The notes under the pieces are model-generated. The model was not told where the DNA came from and did no database searches. It was given only the letters and a program-made list of their open reading frames with translations. A program made the translations under genes and the position numbers. Shown one piece after another: positions 1 to 7,360 of a stretch of 13,210 bases of DNA. Source of the DNA: an uncultured Collinsella sp. (GTDB lineage Bacteria; Actinomycetota; Coriobacteriia; Coriobacteriales; Coriobacteriaceae); NCBI GenBank assembly GCA_900553935.1, contig USFK01000023.1, positions 1 through 13,210 on the forward strand. Direction: 5' to 3'. Each line of letters starts with the position of its first letter. Positions within the stretch are counted from its first letter, which is position 1.

Positions 1-922
1 TCTCGCGGTCGAGCTCCATGAGCGCCAGGCGCATCTCGGGCGACTCGATGCGCTCGAGCACGTCGCGCGTCACGCAGTCGGGGCGGCAGTTGCAGCCCTG
101 CTCGGCGGCCTTCTTTTTGCAGCCCTCCGAGCAGGTCATATCGGCCAGGTTGACCTTAAAGACCTTGCCGTTCTCCAGGCGCAGCACCAGCTGCTCACGC
201 GGCGTGTCATATTCCTGAATACGCGCCTTGCCGAGCGGCGTATCGATGAGCGTCTTCTTTTTGGGCGCACGGCTCTTAAAGTCCTTGTACGCTTCGAACT
301 CATAGCGCAGGCAGCACATCAGGCGGCCGCAAACGCCGCTGATCTTGGAGGAATTGAGCGGCAGGTCCTGCTCTTTTGCCATGCGGATCGAGACGGGCTC
401 AAACTGTCCGCCAAAGCGCGTGCAACAGAGCTCCTGGCCGCACTGGGCATAGCCGCCCACCAGGCGAGTCTCGTCGCGCACGCCGATCTGGCGCATGTCG
501 ACGCGAATGTGCAGCGTCGAGGACAGATCCTTGACGAGCTGGCGAAAATCGACGCGCTCCTCGGCGGCAAAGTAGAACACGGCCTTCTCGCCGCCAAACA
601 GGTACTCGACGCCGACCGGCTTCATCTCGAGGTCGAGCTCTTTGACCAGACGGCGGAAATCGACCATGGCCTCGTCACCCTGGATGGCCAGGTCGTCGGC
701 AAGCTGCAGGTCGATGTCGCTCGCCACACGCAGCACGGGCTTGAGCGGCTGATCGATCTCGTCTTGCGGTACCTCGAAGGGATCAGCCGTGACCAGGCCG
801 ATCTCGGTTCCGCGCTCGGTGGAGCAAATGACGTAATCGGCCTCGAGGATATCCAGATCCTGCGGATCGAACCACAGGTCGCGCGAGGCATAGGTAAACT
901 TAACGGGTACGACTAACGGCAT
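1..922 (-). CDS. ricT: PSP1-domain protein RicT/YaaT, 3' end outside window
   Basis: The first 307 residues are visible and the stop lies beyond the left edge. The core of the PSP1/RicT (YaaT) family is clear: a Cys-rich stretch with C161, C166/C167, C198 and C203/C204, including GYAQCGQELCC and CGRLMCCLRYE. In Bacillus subtilis, RicT is part of the Fe-S-containing RicA-RicF-RicT complex that steers RNase Y mRNA processing, and the equivalent cysteines hold a cluster. Whether that partnership exists here is inference. A second group of cysteines at 264, 268, 277, 279 and 283 follows the core. The ATG at 922 overlaps the end of holB by 10 bases, and an AGGAAGG motif about 6 bases upstream supports this start. 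The tmk-holB-ricT order is the same as in Firmicutes and points to cotranscription. Confidence 0.9.
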   Translation of the reverse strand, partial: MPLVVPVKFTYASRDLWFDPQDLDILEADYVICSTERGTEIGLVTADPFEVPQDEIDQPLKPVLRVASDIDLQLADDLAIQGDEAMVDFRRLVKELDLEMKPVGVEYLFGGEKAVFYFAAEERVDFRQLVKDLSSTLHIRVDMRQIGVRDETRLVGGYAQCGQELCCTRFGGQFEPVSIRMAKEQDLPLNSSKISGVCGRLMCCLRYEFEAYKDFKSRAPKKKTLIDTPLGKARIQEYDTPREQLVLRLENGKVFKVNLADMTCSEGCKKKAAEQGCNCRPDCVTRDVLERIESPEMRLALMELDRE

Positions 923-2040
923 TTCAGTGCCTTCCTGATATCGAACAGCATGACCTCGATGGCCAGCTGGGGAGTAACGTTTCTGGCGATGTTGCGCTCA
1001 GCGGTGGCAACCGCCTCGAGCGCCTGGGTGGCACCCGCAACATTCGTCGCCGCGGCAAGCCGCCCGATCGTGTCGCGCACGTCCTCGTTCACAACGTCTG
1101 CCGCCTCATTCTGAAGCGTCAGCAGCACGTCGCGCATGAGCGTCCGCGCGCTCGCCAGCGCTTCCATGATACCCGAACGCTCGCGCGCGTTGAGTTCGCG
1201 CTTGTTGCGGTCCTCAAGCTGCTTCAATGCTCCACGCGACAGGTAGTCGGCGTTTTGCTCGAGCACCTTTTCCTGCGTGGACTTGACCTCGGCGAGCGGC
1301 GCCTTGACGGCGACGATGAGCGACTTGGCGCGACTGAGCACGTCGGCCTCGTCGGCGGCAATGAGTGAATCGATGGCGCGAACCATCTGACGGCGGGCGT
1401 CCTGGCGCTCGGCGCTCTTGAGGAACTCGATGCCACGCGTGGGGCTTCCCGCTACCGCGACGGCCATACGGCAACGCGCAGGGTCCTGACCGGTGGCACG
1501 GCTCACGGCCTGCGCGGCGACGGCGGGCGATACCAGCCGAAACGGCACGCACTGGCAACGACTCACGATAGTGGGCAGCATCACGTCTGCCGAGGTGCCC
1601 AGCAGGATGAACATGACGCCCTCGGGCGGCTCCTCGAGCGTTTTGAGCAGTGCGTTGGCGGTGTTGGCGCGCAGTTGCTCGGCACGGTCGATGATGTAGA
1701 CCTTAGCCTTGGCGCGGATGGGCGCCAAGGGCACGTCGTCGAGCAGCTCGCGGGTCTGCGCGATGAGGTAGCCCGTGGCGCTCTCGGGCGTGTAATAGTG
1801 CACGTCGGGATGCGTATGGCGCGCGACGCGCACGCAGCTGTCGCACGAGCCACAGCCGTCCCGCTCGCACAGGAAGGCTTGGGCGAGCGCCCATGCGGCG
1901 TCGAGTTTACCGGCACCGGGCGCGCCCAAAAACAGGTAGGCGTGCGATGCACGGCCGCTTGCGATGGCATTGGTCAAAAAGTCGCGCACGCGTTCCTGGG
2001 TGTCGAGCTTGGCGAGCAGGCTTGCCTGAGCGGGGGCCAT
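913..2040 (-). CDS. holB: DNA polymerase III, delta prime subunit
   Basis: This is a 375-residue clamp-loader subunit, part of the complex that opens and loads the beta sliding clamp at replication forks. An AAA+ fold is visible: a P-loop-like GAPGAGK at residues 39-45, a four-cysteine zinc module C58/C63/C66/C69, VYIIDRAEQL around 114-123, the family-typical LLKTLEEPPE at 131-140, and an SRC motif at 160-162. The residue after the P-loop lysine is Leu rather than Ser/Thr, so nucleotide binding may be weak or absent, as in several delta prime proteins. The frame is open further upstream, but the ATG at 2040 is preferred: it lies one base past the tmk stop, an AGGAGG sits in the end of tmk, and homology starts here. 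It lies between tmk and ricT in one operon. Confidence 0.93.
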   Translation of the reverse strand: MAPAQASLLAKLDTQERVRDFLTNAIASGRASHAYLFLGAPGAGKLDAAWALAQAFLCERDGCGSCDSCVRVARHTHPDVHYYTPESATGYLIAQTRELLDDVPLAPIRAKAKVYIIDRAEQLRANTANALLKTLEEPPEGVMFILLGTSADVMLPTIVSRCQCVPFRLVSPAVAAQAVSRATGQDPARCRMAVAVAGSPTRGIEFLKSAERQDARRQMVRAIDSLIAADEADVLSRAKSLIVAVKAPLAEVKSTQEKVLEQNADYLSRGALKQLEDRNKRELNARERSGIMEALASARTLMRDVLLTLQNEAADVVNEDVRDTIGRLAAATNVAGATQALEAVATAERNIARNVTPQLAIEVMLFDIRKALKCR

Positions 2041-2041
2041 G

Positions 2042-2725
2042 TTACTCAGCCTCCTGGGCAAGCGCGGCGGCGACGGCATCCTGGGGGATGTCGAGGCCGT
2101 GCGCACGAACCAGCTCGACCGTCTGCGCGAAGACGTCTGCAATCGACGCGGTGGCGTCGATGAGCTTTACGCGGGCGGGCTCCTCGGCAGCAATGGCACA
2201 AAATCCCTGGTAGACACGCTCCTGGAAGGCCATGCCCTTGGCCTCCATGCGATCGGCCGCACCGCGGGCCGCCATGCGCAGCGCCGCCTGCTCGGGCGTG
2301 ATGTGATAGACGAGCGTGAGCGCCGGATGCGTACCGGCGACAGCCAGGTAGTTGGCATCGCGTACCATCTGACGGTCGAGGCCATCGGCAAACGCCTGAT
2401 AGCAGGTCGTGGAATCGTAGAAACGATCGCACAGGACTACCTTGCCGGCAGCGAGGGCGGGCGCGATGACCTCGTGCACCAGCTGGGCGCGCGCGGCCTC
2501 GTAGAGCAGCAGCTCGCAGGTGTCGCCCATTGCCGTATTGGCGGGGTCGAGCAGCAGCGCGCGAATCTTTTCGCTGATGGCGGTGCCGCCCGGCTCGCGC
2601 AGAGTTACGACCTGATAGCCAGCGAGGTCGAGCGCGCGGGCCAGCAGGCGCGCCTGCGTGGATTTGCCGGCGCCGTCGACGCCCTCGAGCGTGATAAAGC
2701 TATGTTGAGCGGGCTCAAAAGCCAT
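2042..2725 (-). CDS. tmk: Thymidylate kinase (dTMP kinase)
   Basis: A 227-residue cytosolic kinase that converts dTMP to dTDP with ATP, the step common to de novo and salvage dTTP synthesis. Visible motifs are the P-loop EGVDGAGKST (14-23), the substrate-site REPGG (43-47), DRFYDST (100-106), and an arginine-bearing lid around 150-164. With no Arg in the P-loop and Arg in the lid, it fits the type II (E. coli-like) pattern. Length is normal, with a slightly long C-terminus. The ATG at 2725 is preceded by AGGAAGGGG at a suitable distance. It is the first gene of the tmk-holB-ricT operon and diverges from the zinc-ribbon gene at 2943. Confidence 0.96.
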   Translation of the reverse strand: MAFEPAQHSFITLEGVDGAGKSTQARLLARALDLAGYQVVTLREPGGTAISEKIRALLLDPANTAMGDTCELLLYEAARAQLVHEVIAPALAAGKVVLCDRFYDSTTCYQAFADGLDRQMVRDANYLAVAGTHPALTLVYHITPEQAALRMAARGAADRMEAKGMAFQERVYQGFCAIAAEEPARVKLIDATASIADVFAQTVELVRAHGLDIPQDAVAAALAQEAE

Positions 2726-2777
2726 GAGCGCAGCCCCTTCCTACAAGGCGCGTAAATGCAGATATATCAACCAAGTC

Positions 2778-2806
2778 ATGATACCCCAGGGGCAGGCGCG
2801 CCCCAA
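2778..2806 (-). promoter_or_regulatory. Putative sigma-70-type promoter for tmk operon
   Basis: Reading the minus strand, TTGGGG (2806-2801) and TATCAT (2783-2778) are separated by 17 bases, with the tmk ATG about 52 bases beyond. The -10 matches the consensus at 5 of 6 positions and the -35 at 3 of 6. A short GGGGC/GCCCC inverted repeat (2789-2793, 2800-2804) overlaps the spacer and the -35 box and could be an operator, but nothing else supports that. Confidence 0.4.
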
Positions 2807-2815
2807 ATCGGACCT

Positions 2816-2890
2816 AGTCATTGGGGCGGCAGTTAGGGACGTTCCTAAACTGCCGGCCGAAAAGGAACGTCCCCAACTGCCGGCTTTTTG
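2816..2890. repeat. Intergenic double-hairpin repeat, copy A
   Basis: CGGCAGTT (2827-2834) can pair with AACTGCCG at 2848-2855 or with a second AACTGCCG at 2875-2882. Between these arms lie GGGACGTTCCT (2836-2846) and its exact reverse complement AGGAACGTCCC (2863-2873). The whole can fold as one near-perfect 20-bp hairpin (2827-2846 with 2863-2882, one mismatch, 16-base loop) or as two small hairpins with complementary loops. A TTTTT run follows at 2885-2889. It lies between two divergent start regions, upstream of the plus-strand -10 box, so it is not a terminator for either neighbour. A related copy lies at 3922-3978. Confidence 0.8.
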
Positions 2891-2899
2891 AGCGCTGGG

Positions 2900-2905
2900 T
2901 ATAAT
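2900..2905 (+). promoter_or_regulatory. Putative -10 box for zinc-ribbon gene
   Basis: A perfect TATAAT lies 38 bases before the ATG at 2943, suggesting a transcription start near 2912 and a short leader. No good -35 hexamer is seen: the -35 position falls in the right arm of the double-hairpin repeat. Either the promoter depends on an activator or the repeat insertion replaced the original -35. Confidence 0.5.
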
Positions 2906-2942
2906 CATCGTATTGATTTGAAATGTGGCGAAAGGAGTGGCA

Positions 2943-3926
2943 ATGTCTCGGTATTGCGCCTCGTGCGGCAAACTTCTTGCAGATGATGCCAAGTTCTGCA
3001 CCTCGTGCGGTACACCCGTTGAACAGATAGCCGCGGGCAATAGACAGCCCGCGTTTGAGCAGACCGTCTCCCTCGATACGCCGCAGGCTAAGCCGGACGA
3101 CCCCCTCGCCTATCGCCCCGACTCCGCTGCTGCCCCCGCAGAGGTCGAAACGACACGGCGTATGTCCGTCACGGGTACCTCAACCCAACAGCAACCGGCA
3201 TCTGCATACGCGCCCACTTCGCCACAGGCAGCCGCCCCCAAAAAGAGCGGCACCAAGCTGCTTATCGCCATTGTCGTTGTGCTGGTGGCAATCATCATCG
3301 CCCTGGTCGTTTTCTTTGTGATCAAGCCTTTCGACAACGCTGCCACGCAAACGACTGCCGAGATTACCAAGCCGCACCACGATGTTGACGCCGATGACCT
3401 TAAGTCCTTCGGCGACCCCAATAGCCTTTACGACGATGACGATGATGACGACGAGGATGGCGGCGCAGCGACCCTCTCCGAGCAAAACCTCTACCGTCGC
3501 CTAGGCGAATACTACGATCTGCTCGAAGATCTCGATAGCCAGGTCCGTGCCTGCGCGCAGGCCTTCAATGGCAGCTATCTGGAAGAAGATCGCACCACCC
3601 GCCAAAATCTCGCCGACGTCGCCGAGCGCACGGAGGACACCATCGAGCAGTATTACGATATCGTCGAGGACCTGGACGTCCCCGCGAGCTCCAAGAACTA
3701 CAGCTCCTGGAAAGACATCATTGCCCTGTACGACGACCTAGATCACCGCATCGACGCAATCTGTGATGCCTGGGAGATCAGCCTGAAATACGCCAATCCT
3801 GCAGACCACAAGAATGAGATCGTGGCGCCGCTGTCGCGCGACAACGTGGCGGGCACCAATGACAATAAGTACCGCCTAGACTTTGAGGAGCGCTATCCCG
3901 GCGCCAAACCCGTCGAAGTGAACTAG
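2943..3926 (+). CDS. Zinc-ribbon, single-pass membrane protein with acidic run
   Basis: A 327-residue protein of unknown function. Residues 5-22 form an N-terminal zinc ribbon (C5, C8, C19, C22, CASCGK and CTSCGT). A Pro/Ala/Gln-rich linker runs to about residue 100, and one strongly hydrophobic segment (about 105-128) follows. Next comes an acidic region with seven aspartates in a row (164-170), then a helical C-terminal part of about 150 residues rich in Asp, Glu and Tyr. With no signal peptide, the likely topology is zinc ribbon inside and acidic helical domain outside. The frame is open from a GTG at 2925, but the ATG at 2943 has AAAGGAG 5 bases upstream and starts right at the ribbon. 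It stands alone on the plus strand. Ribbon-TM-extracellular proteins are common in Actinobacteria, often as envelope sensors; no specific role can be assigned. Confidence 0.85.
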   Translation: MSRYCASCGKLLADDAKFCTSCGTPVEQIAAGNRQPAFEQTVSLDTPQAKPDDPLAYRPDSAAAPAEVETTRRMSVTGTSTQQQPASAYAPTSPQAAAPKKSGTKLLIAIVVVLVAIIIALVVFFVIKPFDNAATQTTAEITKPHHDVDADDLKSFGDPNSLYDDDDDDDEDGGAATLSEQNLYRRLGEYYDLLEDLDSQVRACAQAFNGSYLEEDRTTRQNLADVAERTEDTIEQYYDIVEDLDVPASSKNYSSWKDIIALYDDLDHRIDAICDAWEISLKYANPADHKNEIVAPLSRDNVAGTNDNKYRLDFEERYPGAKPVEVN

Positions 3927-3978
3927 TCGCATGCGACGTTCTTAAACGACTAGTCATTAAAGAACGTCCCCAATGACT
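3922..3978. repeat. Intergenic double-hairpin repeat, copy B
   Basis: Same architecture as copy A with different stem sequences. ACTAGTCG (3922-3929) pairs with CGACTAGT (3947-3954), and AGTCATT (3952-3958) pairs with AATGACT (3972-3978). The loops hold GACGTTCTT (3935-3943) and its reverse complement AAGAACGTC (3960-3968). GTCGCATGCGAC at 3926-3937 is a perfect palindrome that includes the last base of the stop codon. The 11-mer CCCCAATGACT (3968-3978) recurs inverted as AGTCATTGGGG at 2816-2826, so the zinc-ribbon gene is bracketed by related repeat sequence. Confidence 0.75.
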
Positions 3979-3989
3979 GCCTAGAAAAT

Positions 3990-4023
3990 GAGCGAGGATC
4001 GCGGGGTCCTCGCTCGTTTTTTT
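3990..4023. terminator. Bidirectional intrinsic terminator
   Basis: A 9-bp stem GAGCGAGGA (3990-3998) / TCCTCGCTC (4007-4015) with an 8-base loop is followed by seven Ts on the plus strand (4017-4023). On the other side AAAA at 3985-3988 gives a shorter U-run for minus-strand transcripts. It lies between the converging ends of the zinc-ribbon gene (stop 3926) and topA (stop 4046), so it can serve both. Confidence 0.85.
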
Positions 4024-4045
4024 GGGCAATGTTTCGACTGCGCCG

Positions 4046-6622
4046 TTACTTGTCGGCGGCTGCTTTCTTGGCAGTCGACTTCTTCGCGGTCGTCTTCTTG
4101 GCGGCAGTGGCTTTCTTAGCCGTCGTCTTCTTTGCTGTGCTCGCCTTGGTCGCGGTCTTGCGGCCGCGGGCGGGCTTCTTCTCCTTGGTCGGGCAGTCCA
4201 TGTTGACGCAGATACGCCACGGGCCGCGCGCCGTGTTGACGACCACGATGGGAGCGCCGCACTCAGGGCAGGTCTCACCCGTCGCCTCGAGCTTGCCACG
4301 TGCCGGCAGCGGATAGCTCACGCCGCAATCGTCATAGTTGGTGCAGCGGATAAAGCGCTTGCCGCTCTTCTCGCTCTTGTGCGCGATCAGATCGCCATGA
4401 CGTCCGGCCTCGGCGCACACCTTGCACTCGCCCACCTTAAGGTCGGGCTCGTAGTTGGTGGGGCATGTGGGGTTCACGCAGATCTCGAAGGCCTTCTGGC
4501 GGAACGGCTGGCACTTGATGCGCGGCGCGCCGCACTCGGGGCACACGGCGGCCTCGCCCTCGAGCGGGCTCACCTTGACGCCGCTCGGTACCGGATAGGT
4601 CACATCGCAGTCGGGCCAGCCCATGCAGCCGATAAAGCTGCCACGGGTCTTGGCGCTCGTCTTCATAACCAAATCCTTGCCGCATTTGGGGCAGGCGCCC
4701 ACGCGCGCATCGGCCGTGACGGCGTCGCTGATGGCGTCGCCCAACTCCTGCGTGTGCTTGAGCAGCTCGTCGAGCACGCCGGCCAGCAGCGCGCGCGAGT
4801 GCGTCACGACATGCTCTTCGGTGTCCTCGCCACGCTCCACGCGGGTCATGTCGCCGTCGAGCTCGCTGGTCATGTCGGGGCTCGTGATGCGCGGGGCAAA
4901 CTGCGACAGCGCGTCAATGATGGCGATGCCCAGCTGGCTCGGCTCAACGGGATCATTTTTGAGATAGCGCACGGCATACAGGCGCTCGATGATGCTCGCG
5001 CGTGTGGACTTGGTGCCCAGGCCGCGCTTTTCCATCTCCTGCACGAGCTTGCCCTGGCTGTAGCGCGCGGGCGGCTCGGTCTGCTTGGCCTCGAGCTTAA
5101 TGTCGAACACATCGACCGTATCGCCCTGCTCGAGCGGCGGCATCTGCTCGTCGCGCTTGAGGCCATACGGGTAGGCCTCGCGGAAGCCCGGGGTCACGAG
5201 CACGTCGCCCGAAGCCACGAACGGCTCGCCGTTGACGTCGAGCTCGAGCTTGGTGTTCTCGATGGTCGCGGGACCCATGAGCGTCGCCAGGAAGCGGCGG
5301 GCAATGAGGTCGTAGAGCTTGCGCTGGCCGCCATCGAGCGTGGACGGATCGCCCTCGCCCGTGGGATAGATGGGCGGGTGGTCGGTGGTCTCGACCTTGC
5401 CGCGCGTGGGCTTCATGGGGCCGGCGAGCACCTTTTTGCACACGGGCGCCAGCGCCGGGTTGATCTTTGCCAGGTCGCTCACCACGGCGCCCAGATCGAG
5501 CGTCGCGGGATACACGGTGTTGTCGACACGCGGGTAGCTGATGAGGCCTGCCATGTAGAGGGACTCGGCGATGCGCATGGTACGCGCGGGCGAGATACCC
5601 TCGGCCGCAGCGGCTGCCTGCAGCGAGGTGGTCGCAAACGGCGTGGGCGGCTGCTGCTTGCGCGAGCGCTTGGTCACCGCGGCGACGGTTGCCGTCTTGA
5701 CACCGTCAACGTGGCCGTACGCCGTCTCGGCGGCATCCTTATCGGTAAAGCGCGCGGTCTTGTGTGCAATCTTAAAGCGGTCGTCCTCGGCGGCGCCCTG
5801 CGCGGCACCCATACCGCGAATCTGCCAATAGTCCTCGGGCACAAACGCCATGCGCTCGCGCTCGCGCTCGACCACCAGGGCGAGCGTCGGCGTCTGCACG
5901 CGGCCGGCGGAACGCACGTTTCCAAAGCCGCCAAACTTGGCGAGCGTCAGGTAGCGCGTGAGTACCGCGCCCCAAATGAGGTCGATGTGCTGACGGCTCT
6001 CGCCGGCATCGGCCAGGTTCTGGTCGAGCGAGACAAGGTTGTCGAAGGCCTGCGTAATCTCGGCCTTGGTAAACGAAGAATACTGGGCACGGGCGACCGG
6101 CAAATCGGGCGCAACCTCGCGCACCTTGTTGAGGGCGTCCGAGCCGATCAATTCGCCCTCGCGATCGAAGTCCGTGGCGATGATGACGCTGTCGGACTTC
6201 TTGGCAAGGTTCTTGAGCGAGCGAATGAGCTCCTTCTCGGCCGGCAGCTTAATGACAGGCGCCCAGGTAAGGTAGGGCAGGCTCTCGAGCTTCCAGCCCT
6301 TGATGGAGATACCGTCGGCAAGAAACGGCTTACGCTTGGTATCGTAAGGCGGACGAGCCAGGCCATCGGGCATGTCGGCCGGCAGTATCTCGCCGTCCTC
6401 GGTGACCGAATACCAGCCCAGCTTTTTATCGAACAGCACGCTGTCGCAAAAATCGGGCGCCAGGATGTGACCGGCAAGGCCGATGGTCACGCACTCCTCG
6501 CCCTTCCACTCAAAACGGTAGATGGCGGTGTTGTACACCTTGTCCTTTTTGGGCTTGCCCGTGGACAGACGCTCGGCGATCTGACGCGCGGCGTCGTTTT
6601 TCTCAGCGATGATGAGCTTCAA
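4046..6622 (-). CDS. topA: DNA topoisomerase I, archaeal-type, Lys-rich tail
   Basis: An 858-residue type IA topoisomerase, which relaxes negative supercoils by a covalent 5'-phosphotyrosine intermediate. The Toprim domain starts at residue 1 (IIAEKNDAA, Glu7) and has DFDREGE at 151-157. The active-site region ISYPRVDN (361-368) puts the catalytic Tyr at 363 and the conserved Arg at 365. This and GKLVQEMEKRGLGTKSTRA (524-542) resemble archaeal/reverse-gyrase-type TopA more than E. coli TopA. Val366 replaces the usual Thr. Four C-terminal zinc modules follow (C644/647/666/672, C694/697/715/720, C733/736/760/766, C785/788/805/810), then a Lys/Ala/Thr tail (816-858) built on AKKT-like repeats, probably for DNA contact. 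The start is TTG at 6622 with AGGAG six bases upstream. It follows hypB after 54 bases. Confidence 0.93.
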   Translation of the reverse strand: MKLIIAEKNDAARQIAERLSTGKPKKDKVYNTAIYRFEWKGEECVTIGLAGHILAPDFCDSVLFDKKLGWYSVTEDGEILPADMPDGLARPPYDTKRKPFLADGISIKGWKLESLPYLTWAPVIKLPAEKELIRSLKNLAKKSDSVIIATDFDREGELIGSDALNKVREVAPDLPVARAQYSSFTKAEITQAFDNLVSLDQNLADAGESRQHIDLIWGAVLTRYLTLAKFGGFGNVRSAGRVQTPTLALVVERERERMAFVPEDYWQIRGMGAAQGAAEDDRFKIAHKTARFTDKDAAETAYGHVDGVKTATVAAVTKRSRKQQPPTPFATTSLQAAAAAEGISPARTMRIAESLYMAGLISYPRVDNTVYPATLDLGAVVSDLAKINPALAPVCKKVLAGPMKPTRGKVETTDHPPIYPTGEGDPSTLDGGQRKLYDLIARRFLATLMGPATIENTKLELDVNGEPFVASGDVLVTPGFREAYPYGLKRDEQMPPLEQGDTVDVFDIKLEAKQTEPPARYSQGKLVQEMEKRGLGTKSTRASIIERLYAVRYLKNDPVEPSQLGIAIIDALSQFAPRITSPDMTSELDGDMTRVERGEDTEEHVVTHSRALLAGVLDELLKHTQELGDAISDAVTADARVGACPKCGKDLVMKTSAKTRGSFIGCMGWPDCDVTYPVPSGVKVSPLEGEAAVCPECGAPRIKCQPFRQKAFEICVNPTCPTNYEPDLKVGECKVCAEAGRHGDLIAHKSEKSGKRFIRCTNYDDCGVSYPLPARGKLEATGETCPECGAPIVVVNTARGPWRICVNMDCPTKEKKPARGRKTATKASTAKKTTAKKATAAKKTTAKKSTAKKAAADK

Positions 6623-6676
6623 AAGAGGCTCCTATCTCGTGTGTCTGCGGCTGCGCCCGCCCTCTTGGCGGCCGAC

Positions 6677-7360
6677 TTACGCCCTTGCTTGCTCAATCTG
6701 CCCGATGAGCCAATCGCACCAGGCATCCATGCCCTCGCCCTTGCGCGCGCTCACGGCAAACCGCGGCGCCTGCGGATTGAGGTCATCGAGTGTCTTAGTA
6801 TACCTATCCATGTCAAAATCGAAAGCCGGGGCCACGTCGACCTTATTGAGCAGCTGCGCGCCGGCGTGTTGGAAGATGCCCGGGTACTTGATGGGCTTGT
6901 CGTCGCCCTCGGGCACCGAGAGAATCATGATAGACAGGTTCTCGCCCAGGTCAAAGTCGACCGGGCAGACCAGGTTACCCACGTTTTCGATAAAGATGAC
7001 GTCGATGTTCTCCAGACCCACAGCCTGGTCGAACGCGTCGACGGCCTCCATGATCATGTTGCCCTCGAGGTGGCACAGGCCGCCCGTGTTGATCTGGATG
7101 GCGGGCATGCCGGCTTCCTTCATGGTGATGGCGTCGACGTCCGAGGCGATATCGCCCTCGATAACGGCACAGCGCAGGCTGGCTTTGTCACGCAGGCGCT
7201 CGTTGGTGCCCAGAATCGTGGTGGTCTTACCCGAGCCAGGGCTCGACAGCACATTGATCACGTAGGTGTTCGTCTGCTCAAACCGCTGACGCAGCTGATC
7301 TGCCAGGCGCTCGTTGCGCGACAGAATCGGCGACGCGATATCAATCGTTTTCTCGGCCAT
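6677..7360 (-). CDS. hypB: Hydrogenase nickel incorporation GTPase HypB
   Basis: A 227-residue SIMIBI-class GTPase that, with HypA, delivers nickel to the [NiFe]-hydrogenase large subunit. Visible are the P-loop SSPGSGKTT (39-47), the metal-site CHL (C96, H97) in the GTPase domain, ENVGNLVCP (125-133, C132) and the guanine-specificity NKVD (172-175). The N-terminal CxxCGC nickel motif and His-rich stretch of many HypB proteins are absent, so only the G-domain metal site remains. The ATG at 7360 has AAGGAG 8 bases upstream. It lies 55 bases after hypA and 54 before topA, all on the same strand. The partner hydrogenase is not in the window; service to another nickel enzyme is possible. Confidence 0.94.
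   Translation of the reverse strand: MAEKTIDIASPILSRNERLADQLRQRFEQTNTYVINVLSSPGSGKTTTILGTNERLRDKASLRCAVIEGDIASDVDAITMKEAGMPAIQINTGGLCHLEGNMIMEAVDAFDQAVGLENIDVIFIENVGNLVCPVDFDLGENLSIMILSVPEGDDKPIKYPGIFQHAGAQLLNKVDVAPAFDFDMDRYTKTLDDLNPQAPRFAVSARKGEGMDAWCDWLIGQIEQARA

Noticed and set aside
509..916. Plus-strand frame of 135 codons
   Set aside because: Antisense to ricT, whose cysteine motifs and operon context fix the true strand.
2041..2142. 34-residue N-terminal extension of HolB
   Set aside because: Lies wholly within tmk, is Arg/Ser/Pro-rich and lacks similarity to clamp-loader subunits; the ATG at 2040 has its own ribosome binding site.
2885..2890. TTTTT after hairpin copy A as a transcription terminator
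   Set aside because: Both neighbouring genes are transcribed away from this site, so no transcript from them would reach it in the right direction.
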